A stretch of DNA of 64,000 nt from Ruminococcus sp. AM22-13. GTDB taxonomy: Bacteria > Bacillota > Clostridia > Lachnospirales > Lachnospiraceae. The position numbers and the translations under genes are program-made. Where the stretch lies: NCBI RefSeq assembly GCF_003471165.1, contig NZ_QRIL01000007.1, positions 90,728-154,727 of the forward strand, read 5' to 3'. Positions 36,010-45,519 of the stretch are shown here, in pieces. Below the pieces are notes generated by a model. That model had not been told where the DNA came from, searched no databases, and saw only the letters and a program-made list of their open reading frames with translations. The stretch's first letter is position 1. Each line of letters starts with the position of its first letter.

Positions 36010-36504
36010 TTATATATAGCAGTATTCGTAATACGCACATTTTTTACATTTAGACTTATTTAAGCATTCCGGAACCTTCTCCTGATGTATAAGTTCTTCT
36101 ATTTCTTTTATATAAGCCTCCAGTTGTCTTTCATTATCCTCTGTAAGTTCTACATAAACGATTTTTTTATCTGTTTTATTTTTCTCAACAAACTCCAAGC
36201 GGCCTTTTCTTATAACCCCTTTTGTTTTTAACACTTTCAGATAGTATAAAAGTTGCCAGCGAGCTGCTTCCACATCTGCATCTGATTTTTTTATTTCCGT
36301 CAGATATTCCTTTGTAAGTTTATCCAGGCGTATATTATCTATCGCAAGCTCCGTATTTTTCCCATCTGCTGCCTTTTCTTCATGGATTACTTTTCCAATT
36401 TTCACCTGTTCACTATTATCTTCTAGATTCAGACGATTTCCATGTAAATAACATTGCCTTTTACAATGGAAATAATAATTCATTAATGTTCCATTCACTG
36501 ACAT
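36010..36504 (-). CDS. cas4: CRISPR-associated exonuclease Cas4
   Basis: About 164 residues from ATG 36504 (GGGAGGG upstream; ATG 36525 is also in frame). Four cysteines for an iron-sulphur cluster: CKRQC near the N-terminus and CLNKSKCKKCAYYEYC at the C-terminus. RecB-like nuclease residues occur between (GKVIHEEK, RKGRLEFVEKNK). In type I-B it selects and trims PAM-containing prespacers for Cas1-Cas2. It lies between cas3 and cas1 in the operon. Confidence 0.92.
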   Translation of the reverse strand: MSVNGTLMNYYFHCKRQCYLHGNRLNLEDNSEQVKIGKVIHEEKAADGKNTELAIDNIRLDKLTKEYLTEIKKSDADVEAARWQLLYYLKVLKTKGVIRKGRLEFVEKNKTDKKIVYVELTEDNERQLEAYIKEIEELIHQEKVPECLNKSKCKKCAYYEYCYI

Positions 36505-36531
36505 ACAATCCCTCCCACCATACATACTGGT

Positions 36532-39114
36532 TTAGAAAAATAACTCTCCTCCTGTTTCCAGTTTTTCTCTGTTTAAAACGCCATTTTCGAAATAGACATC
36601 GCCATCTTTTATAAAATACATATTGCCAATCTGCTCATACTCATCCCAAGAAAATGTATTTCCTTTTTCTATCTGGTAAACAAATAACTTCATCTTACAT
36701 TTCACACCATGAAGTTTGACGCGCTGTTCGCTGTAATCCATCTCCTGAGCATGTAACAATGTTTCATATTCCTGCCAGACATCATCTCCACGCACTTCTT
36801 CTCCATCCGCTAATTTAAGCGTTCTCGAAAGAAACACATTTATCATTTCTCTCTGATCATCTATCAGGCGCATTTTTTCTGAAACTTTTGGAAAGTCAAG
36901 TTGTCCCACATCTTTCTTAAAAAATCTTTCCAGATTATCTTTATTCTCGTTTTTCTTTTTTCTTTTTTCAATTTTCAAAATTTCTTCATAATAATTTGCA
37001 AAATCTTTTGTCCTTAAAATTTTCTGCATATCTGGTTTTAGAACAGTAAAATCTTCATCAATCCGAATGTCACCATCTTTATAAACAGCTCTTGCAGAAT
37101 CAAGATTAAAAAAATACACAATTCCATCTTTTTTACAGGAACGATTGATTCGTCCCATGAACTGCTCTTCACTGTCAAGTTTTGAACAGTCTTTATAGCC
37201 AATGTCCATATCGATATCAACACCTGCTTCTATTACCTGTGTTGCAACAAGAATCACTGACTTTAACTGTGAAAGTTTCTCTATTGTATTCTGTCTTTCC
37301 CAGATACTACTGTCCCCGCTCATAAATAAAACTTCACAATCTACAATATCCGTCAACATCCTGTAAAAATTTTCCGCACTTTTTTTACTGATAAATTCAA
37401 TTAATATTTTCTTCTCCTGCAGTGCCCGCTCCTGAACGTGTTCACTTAAACTTTCCAATGTCATTTTTTGTTCCAGAAGGCTATAATCAGGCACTACCCT
37501 TTCCGCAAAAACAGGATGTTTAAAATATCTCTCTTTTCGAGAAATCAAATTGACTGCATTCCCATTATCGTCTGTCAATACTTCCAGATTTGGAAGTGTG
37601 GCTGACATAATAATAATTTTAATATTAAGTAATCTCGCATAACCTTTTAAAAATGTTATAATCTCGCTCCAAAGAATATTTTTATAGCTTTGTATTTCAT
37701 CTAATACGATTACTGAATTACATAATTGATGAAATGCAAACACATCTTCTTTTTCATATCCAAATAATGTTTTAAACAATGTTACGTGTGTAGATAAAAC
37801 AACGGGATAATTCAGGAACTGTCGGTCCAGAAGAATCTTTTGATAACGTTTCTTTGTTATTTCCTCGCCACTGTCTTCTTTCATTGGTACCAGCGAATTT
37901 ATCACTGCAATCTGCTTCATAATTTCTTCCTGATTTTCGAAAATTTTTCCCAGGTTTTCAATATTCTGATCTACAAGGGTGTTAAACGGGTAAATATAAA
38001 AAATTTTATTGATATTCTTTTCTGATTTTACAATCTGAAAGCTAAGATTCAGTGCGGTATTACTCTTCCCACCTCCGGTCGGTTCTTCCAGATAAAAAAT
38101 ATGTTCACTAATGTGTTCTTTCAACGTTTTCTCTGCATCCAGAAACATCTCTGTTCTTAAGTCATTGATAACTTCTGCTTTTTTCTTTTTCCTTAAAATT
38201 TCATCACTCTGAGGATACTTATTCTTCGCATATTCACGAATACTCTGCTGCGTTTTTGTCTTTTCATACGCTTCTATCATACCAGAGATATCATCTAACT
38301 GACCTGTTTCTTTTAACTGTATCTCATTCATATACTCTGATGTTGCATAATAATCAGAAGCTACCAAAAGAGAAAATAAAAGTCTTGTATATCCAAACAA
38401 ATATACCTGTCTGGAACTTTTATTCCCTGTCAGTCTTTCAAACATGCCTTCTTTTTTATCTCTTTTCAAATATACTTTTTTTAATTTCTGCCCTTCATTT
38501 TTCTCTGCCCACTTTTTCAACCACTGCTGCGCATACCAGCCCAATGCTGCCCCTTCTATATCCTTCGAATTCGCAAAACTGTCCAGATACATCTGAAACT
38601 CCGTAAGAGCACCATGATGTTTCGCTATTAAAAATGAATGAATATAAATGAAGTCTCTTAATAGTTTTCGTTCATCTAAATTTTCTATTATAGAAATTTC
38701 ACTAAGAAAATAATTCAGATACAGGACTGCTGACAAAATAGAATGTTTACTCCCCACATTATTATCCGGTCTTGCTTTTCCCTTTAATTTATAGTTATCC
38801 ATGTTTTTTTCCTGAAATCTCGGATTAATTTTACCAATGTCATGAAAAGAGATTACATTATCTCTCAACTTTTCAAAAAAGCAGATTCCTTCTTGACTCA
38901 TATCAGGAAAATACAATTCTTCAAACTGCTTAAAGATATTTTGTATCTGTTTATCTTTCTTTAACTTTTCATAATATTTCTGACATAACAGTGTATGTTC
39001 TATCAATGTTTCTTTCTGCTTTTGTTCTACATTTGTTTCTTCGTCCATTTTATGTGCATAACAGAACTCAACTTCTTTCTGAACCTTTCTTAAATCAATA
39101 AAATCCATACCCAT
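36532..39114 (-). CDS. cas3: CRISPR helicase-nuclease Cas3 (HD + SF2 helicase)
   Basis: About 860 residues. ATG 39114 is preferred because GGGGGA lies 4-9 nt upstream; ATG 39126 is in frame without one. HD nuclease domain first: TLLCQKYYEKL, VISFHDIGKINPRF and AKHHG (residues ~40-190). Helicase motifs follow: EPTGGGKSNTALN (Walker A, ~355), VLDEIQSYKN (DEAD-box equivalent), MSATLP, and VATQVIEAGVDIDMD with MGRINR. Recruited by Cascade to nick and unwind target DNA. A stable hairpin separates it from cas5. Confidence 0.95.
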   Translation of the reverse strand: MGMDFIDLRKVQKEVEFCYAHKMDEETNVEQKQKETLIEHTLLCQKYYEKLKKDKQIQNIFKQFEELYFPDMSQEGICFFEKLRDNVISFHDIGKINPRFQEKNMDNYKLKGKARPDNNVGSKHSILSAVLYLNYFLSEISIIENLDERKLLRDFIYIHSFLIAKHHGALTEFQMYLDSFANSKDIEGAALGWYAQQWLKKWAEKNEGQKLKKVYLKRDKKEGMFERLTGNKSSRQVYLFGYTRLLFSLLVASDYYATSEYMNEIQLKETGQLDDISGMIEAYEKTKTQQSIREYAKNKYPQSDEILRKKKKAEVINDLRTEMFLDAEKTLKEHISEHIFYLEEPTGGGKSNTALNLSFQIVKSEKNINKIFYIYPFNTLVDQNIENLGKIFENQEEIMKQIAVINSLVPMKEDSGEEITKKRYQKILLDRQFLNYPVVLSTHVTLFKTLFGYEKEDVFAFHQLCNSVIVLDEIQSYKNILWSEIITFLKGYARLLNIKIIIMSATLPNLEVLTDDNGNAVNLISRKERYFKHPVFAERVVPDYSLLEQKMTLESLSEHVQERALQEKKILIEFISKKSAENFYRMLTDIVDCEVLFMSGDSSIWERQNTIEKLSQLKSVILVATQVIEAGVDIDMDIGYKDCSKLDSEEQFMGRINRSCKKDGIVYFFNLDSARAVYKDGDIRIDEDFTVLKPDMQKILRTKDFANYYEEILKIEKRKKKNENKDNLERFFKKDVGQLDFPKVSEKMRLIDDQREMINVFLSRTLKLADGEEVRGDDVWQEYETLLHAQEMDYSEQRVKLHGVKCKMKLFVYQIEKGNTFSWDEYEQIGNMYFIKDGDVYFENGVLNREKLETGGELFF

Positions 39115-39132
39115 AAAATCCCCCATTTACAG

Positions 39133-39161
39133 CAGAATCCCGCAAAAACTGCGGGATTCTG
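39133..39161 (-). promoter_or_regulatory. stable hairpin between cas5 and cas3
   Basis: CAGAATCCCGC and GCGGGATTCTG pair perfectly over 11 bp with a 7-nt loop, starting 2 bp after the cas5 stop. No T-run on the minus strand, so it is more likely an mRNA-stability or processing element than a terminator. Confidence 0.7.
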
Positions 39162-39162
39162 T

Positions 39163-39906
39163 CTAATAAAATACAAGTCTGCGATTTTCTGTTTTTAAAA
39201 TATTTTTTTCTTTCAATATTACTTTCATATTTGTATAACAAAAAGTTTCATACTGATACAAGTTCAAATAATCGTCTATTCCAATCGGAAGTTTCTCTTC
39301 ATATTTAAATTCCGGAGCATCCTCTTCATCATCCTCCCACTCGTCTTCATCCTCATCATCAGCAATTCCTAATTTTCCATCTTTTTTCAGATAAAGGCAA
39401 GACAACACTGTATTTTCACAGGATGTTGTTTCCAGTTCTACAATTTCTGAATTACAGATATCAGCCAGGTGATCATTTTTCCCCAGATAAGGAATATACA
39501 CGCACCTGTTTTCCATAATCATTTCAGCAATCTTATCAGCTTCTTCGCAATTCAGAAGAATATAGATATCCCAGATTGGGTTTTCCAGCCACTGCTCACG
39601 TACAATAAGATTACCTCCCAGTTCCTGAGAAGCATATCCTACAGTATTATTAAACATCTGCATTTTTTTCTGTATATATCCCTGCGGATTTCCTGGCACA
39701 ATGGAAATTTTCAAGTCTTTTAATTTCTCGTAAAATTCCGGGTAAACTCCGGTATGTCCATAACCCTTATATCCTACGATTGCTCCAAGAATTCCCAAAA
39801 GTGCTACTTTATGAATCTGTCCATACGTAAAATAGCCATATGTATTCACCTCGGGCTTTTTAAAAAAAGCATTCCTTCCACTGAGAGTAAATTTCAAAGC
39901 ACGCAT
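39163..39906 (-). CDS. cas5: Cascade subunit Cas5, type I-B
   Basis: 247 residues. N-terminal RAMP strand MRALKFTLSGRNAFFKKPEV and the glycine-rich LGILGAIVGYKGYGHTGVYP are typical of type I-B Cas5. It caps the crRNA 5' handle in the effector complex. An acidic insert, DEDEDEWEDDEEDAPEF, near residues 180-200 is notable. It starts 3 bp after the cas7 stop. Confidence 0.92.
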   Translation of the reverse strand: MRALKFTLSGRNAFFKKPEVNTYGYFTYGQIHKVALLGILGAIVGYKGYGHTGVYPEFYEKLKDLKISIVPGNPQGYIQKKMQMFNNTVGYASQELGGNLIVREQWLENPIWDIYILLNCEEADKIAEMIMENRCVYIPYLGKNDHLADICNSEIVELETTSCENTVLSCLYLKKDGKLGIADDEDEDEWEDDEEDAPEFKYEEKLPIGIDDYLNLYQYETFCYTNMKVILKEKNILKTENRRLVFY

Positions 39907-39909
39907 AAA

Positions 39910-42586
<2,677 letters not shown>

Positions 42587-42662
42587 GTAATCACTCTCTT
42601 TTTATATTTTCTATAGTTTTACAGCCACTAATATTTTCAAATCACCTCCAGCCGTATACAAA

Positions 42663-43367
42663 TTAAAACCATTTAAAGTTGCAGAATCCTGCTCCTCTGC
42701 TATTTAGTTCACAAAGCCCTGTACCCAATATGAAATATGCGATTTCCTGGCTTTTCATATCATCTGCTACTTGCAGGCTTAATTTATCTCCTAACAGGCT
42801 GATATTCTTATATCTGCAAGAAATTGGATGCCTGTTCAAAAATGTAATGTTCGTATACAGAGGAAAATCTTCTTCTATCTGTTCTCCTGTAAAAGCATTA
42901 TATTTTTTCACCGTATTTGCATACAATCGGCCTTCATACTCGTCAAGGCTCATGTAGCTTCTCCAGTAACCATCATCCGATTTCATAATAACCGGACTCA
43001 AGGTATAAATTTCGCTTATCATTTTTCGCGGAATAATACGATTTTCTACTGTCAATCCTTTTATTTTTCGCGTATAGTGATTTCTCAATATCTCCGAAAA
43101 ATATCTGGCAAGATCAGGATCTACAGTCCGCACCGTCAGCGTATAAATCTGTTCTTTTCTATATGTCATTCCTCTTTCCACTGGCCACAGAGTTCCGATA
43201 CTGTAGAATTTGTAACAATTTTCTTCATGAAAGGAAATCAGTTCTTCACACTGGCACAAAGCAGAATCTACAAAATTTGCAAGTGCATTCTGTAATTCTT
43301 GAAAAGGAATGTTTTCCAATAAATAAACCTTTATTCTCATTTCATATACATTCAATTTTTTTCTCAT
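42663..43367 (-). CDS. cas6: CRISPR endoribonuclease Cas6
   Basis: 234 residues. RAMP fold starting LNVYEMRIKVYLLENIPFQE, and the C-terminal glycine-rich loop GTGLCELNSRGAGFCNFKWF characteristic of Cas6. Cleaves pre-crRNA within each repeat to leave the ATTGAAAC handle. A candidate catalytic His is HEENCYKF near residue 45. First gene of the cas operon, with GGGGGGAG upstream; the promoter must lie in 43368-43473. Confidence 0.93.
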   Translation of the reverse strand: MRKKLNVYEMRIKVYLLENIPFQELQNALANFVDSALCQCEELISFHEENCYKFYSIGTLWPVERGMTYRKEQIYTLTVRTVDPDLARYFSEILRNHYTRKIKGLTVENRIIPRKMISEIYTLSPVIMKSDDGYWRSYMSLDEYEGRLYANTVKKYNAFTGEQIEEDFPLYTNITFLNRHPISCRYKNISLLGDKLSLQVADDMKSQEIAYFILGTGLCELNSRGAGFCNFKWF

Positions 43368-43473
43368 AGTTTTTCTCCCCCCTATTTTTTCAACGTAAAT
43401 ATTTGTTATTTCAATATAACATACTAGTATAATCCACGCAAATTAGAAGCCTGTTTCAAACTAGCATTTTATG
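43368..43473 (-). promoter_or_regulatory. putative cas operon promoter region
   Basis: On the minus strand TTTGCG, 18 bp, TATATT is the best -35/-10 candidate. A palindrome ATACTAGTAT lies in the spacer and GTTATATTGAAATAAC overlaps the -10, either of which could be an operator. TAGCATAAAATGCTA at 43460-43475 is a hairpin at the end of the transposase remnant. Confidence 0.4.
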
Positions 43474-44117
43474 CTAATTCTGAATAGACTTTCTCTTTCG
43501 TGAAATTGGTTTTGGTGCTTTTTTGTTTTTGTTTTCTGCAGAAGCAGCTTTTGCATTTACAACCTCATACACTATGGAATCAATATTTTCTTTAGAAAGA
43601 TCGATGGTATCCATTTTATATGTCCATTTGTAGGGCACAGGTTCTTTGTTGATTTCATCAAAGTATCTGTAGATTCTATCCTCGAGTTCTTTCTTGCTTT
43701 CCACACGGATTCCACCCAGCATCTGCTTTGTCATTTTACTGAAAAACCCTTCAATCATGTTTAACCAAGAACCATGTTTGGGTGTAAATACAAACTCAAA
43801 ACGTCCAGAAATCGTATTCAGATATTCCTGGGTTTCTTTTGATATATGTGCAAAGTGATTATCCAGAATAATCCGAATGATATCGCCCTTTGGATATTTT
43901 TCATCAAGTTTCTTTAGAAAGGTCACAAAGTCAGAACTTTTATGAGTTTCACTTACTAATGGAACTGCTTCTCCTGAGAGCAAATCAATCGCTGCAAGCA
44001 GAGAGAGGGTTCCCAGCCTGACATACTCATAATCTCGCTGATAGCAACTGCTTTTATCTGTATTTGGAATCGGTGGACGGTCTTCACCCGTGGTGGCAAT
44101 TGCCTGAATTCCTGGTT
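43474..44117 (-). pseudogene. 5'-truncated IS630-type transposase
   Basis: About 214 codons remain, starting at KPGIQAIATTGEDRPPIPNT. The later DDE residues are present (IRIILDNHFAH and SWLNMIEGFFSKM), but the first catalytic Asp, which in the family sits just before KPGIQA, and the whole helix-turn-helix part are gone. The break coincides exactly with the edge of the 100-bp repeat at 44118. No terminal inverted repeats were recognised. Non-functional. Confidence 0.85.
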
Positions 44118-44217
44118 TTGCTTGTGTTATAACCTTTCATCTGCCAGTTCCCCCTTGATTTCTTTTTCTAATGTTATCAGTTTACACCAAATGGCTGTAC
44201 AAAAATCCCGGCAACCA
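44118..44217. repeat. direct repeat, right copy, flanking the CRISPR-Cas locus
   Basis: 100 bp nearly identical to 32341-32439. It contains the start of the 33-residue gene, whose frame runs MKGYNTS and then into transposase sequence. The abrupt end of similarity at 44118 marks a recombination junction. The rest of 44218-44432 has no recognisable gene; a 77-codon minus-strand frame there (MAAYQLYDTGLTVTKEDELL) has no known family. Confidence 0.85.
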
Positions 44218-44432
44218 AAAGGCTAAACTTCCTAGATCATTTTTGTATTTAACAGCTGAAGATAGAGAATAGCAAGGACAGGAAGTGGTTATCCACCTTC
44301 CGGACATTCGTCCCAAAACAGGAATCCTACTGGAATACTTGCAGATAAATAAAGAAAGCAGCTCATCTTCCTTTGTCACAGTAAGTCCTGTGTCATAAAG
44401 CTGATAAGCTGCCATTTTATTCTGCAGATATT

Positions 44433-44840
44433 CTATTTGTTCTCGCTCAACCTTTTCTTTAACTCAAAGATATTCTCCTCAATCCACTGTATCACAGCCT
44501 TGAAATCATCGTCTGATTTCCCCGTTGGATCATCAAATCCCCAGTTATCATCAAATGCCCTTCCAATAAAAGGACATCCCACATTACAGCCCATTGATAT
44601 TGCGATATCAACATCTGGGATATCAGTAATCAGCTTACTATACTGACCATTTGCTTCCATATCAATTCCATAAATCTCTTTCATGATACGAACGGCATCC
44701 TGATTAATCTGAGGCTTTGTCTCTGTTCCGGCCGAATATCTTTCAATGATTGTGGAATTAACCTGATATTCAGCCTTCTGCATTGCAGAAACAGCTTTCC
44801 AAAAACAACGATAATCAATAACATTTAACGGCACTCCCAT
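44433..44840 (-). CDS. ArsC-like protein lacking the catalytic P-loop
   Basis: 135 residues. From YSAGTETKPQINQDAVRIMK onward it closely follows thioredoxin-coupled arsenate reductase (LMW phosphatase fold), including the resolving cysteines in SMGCNVGCPF and DDPTGKSDDDF. The N-terminal strand and the CX5R loop with the nucleophilic Cys are absent, replaced by VPLNVIDYRCFWKAVSAMQK. Neither other frame restores the loop. Start ATG overlaps the previous stop, so it is translated as the fourth gene of the helicase operon. Either a remnant or a repurposed fold; not an active reductase as read. Confidence 0.7.
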   Translation of the reverse strand: MGVPLNVIDYRCFWKAVSAMQKAEYQVNSTIIERYSAGTETKPQINQDAVRIMKEIYGIDMEANGQYSKLITDIPDVDIAISMGCNVGCPFIGRAFDDNWGFDDPTGKSDDDFKAVIQWIEENIFELKKRLSENK

Positions 44841-45064
44841 CAATTCGTAAGTGCCACTTTTTCCAACTTATTATTCACATCAAGGCAAACCTTGTCCCCT
44901 TCATTGATGTTACATTCATAAAGCATGGCATCCTCTGCTTTTATCCTTATTTCTTCTCCTGAAGAATTCGTAAGCGTCACTATTGCCATGACTGGCATGC
45001 CTTTCGGTCGCTCTTCACAACCGAAGTCCAGGTCTTCATCAATTCGTTTTACTGTGTATATCAT
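44840..45064 (-). CDS. small protein of unknown function
   Basis: 74 residues, MIYTVKRIDEDLDFGCEERP to the end. The start follows TTCCTCTG-region DNA with AGAGGAAT on the minus strand. Mostly beta pattern (VMAIVTLTNSSGEEIRIKAE); resembles a small single-domain barrel but no family is recognised. It sits 29 bp after the NUDIX gene and overlaps the ArsC-like start, so it belongs to the helicase-NUDIX operon. Confidence 0.6.
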   Translation of the reverse strand: MIYTVKRIDEDLDFGCEERPKGMPVMAIVTLTNSSGEEIRIKAEDAMLYECNINEGDKVCLDVNNKLEKVALTN

Positions 45065-45093
45065 AGCAATTCCTCTGAAAATAATATTAGAAA

Positions 45094-45498
45094 TCAGTTC
45101 TCCATGTTCCTTCGAATTTTCTCTATCAAAGTGACATCTGCTGGTAGCCAGGCAACGCTGTCCAGTTGATCCTTTGTAAGCCATTTTGCAGCTTCCGCTT
45201 CTTTTAGTTCCAGGTGACCGGCTGTAACCTCTGCCCAGAAGCAATCCATGGAAAGGTGAAAGGTAGGATAGTCATACTCTATAGTGTCAATTAAATCCCC
45301 TACTTTAATTTCTGTATCCAGCTCTTCCATGATTTCTCGCTTTAATGCTTCCTGAGGTGTTTCACCTGCTTCGATTTTTCCTCCAGGAAACTCCCAGCCG
45401 CCTTTCAGCTCACCGTAACCACGAGCCGTTGCAAAAATTTTATTCTTTTCTTTCATATTGTCGCAGATCACTGCTGCAACTACTTTTATTGTCTTCAT
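45094..45498 (-). CDS. NUDIX hydrolase, MutT type
   Basis: 134 residues. Nudix box GKIEAGETPQEALKREIMEE followed by LDTEI matches GX5EX7REUXEEXGU in spacing. The N-terminus KTIKVVAAVICDNMKEKNKI and GYGELKGGWEFPGG are typical of 8-oxo-dGTP diphosphatases. Hydrolyses oxidised or other NTPs; exact substrate unknown. It starts 21 bp after the helicase stop, making a tight operon with it. Confidence 0.88.
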   Translation of the reverse strand: MKTIKVVAAVICDNMKEKNKIFATARGYGELKGGWEFPGGKIEAGETPQEALKREIMEELDTEIKVGDLIDTIEYDYPTFHLSMDCFWAEVTAGHLELKEAEAAKWLTKDQLDSVAWLPADVTLIEKIRRNMEN

Positions 45499-45519
45499 TT
45501 GTTTCGTACCTCAAATCAT

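Noticed and set aside
35949..36038. N-terminal extension of cas1 by 30 codons into cas4.
   Set aside because: Cas1 homologues begin at the MGSTRYIMSMGEL position, which has its own ribosome site; the extension is the cas4 C-terminus in another frame.
44841..44900. Search for the missing ArsC P-loop in other frames upstream of the ArsC-like gene.
   Set aside because: No CX5R-like sequence was found in any frame, so this is not a simple frameshift.
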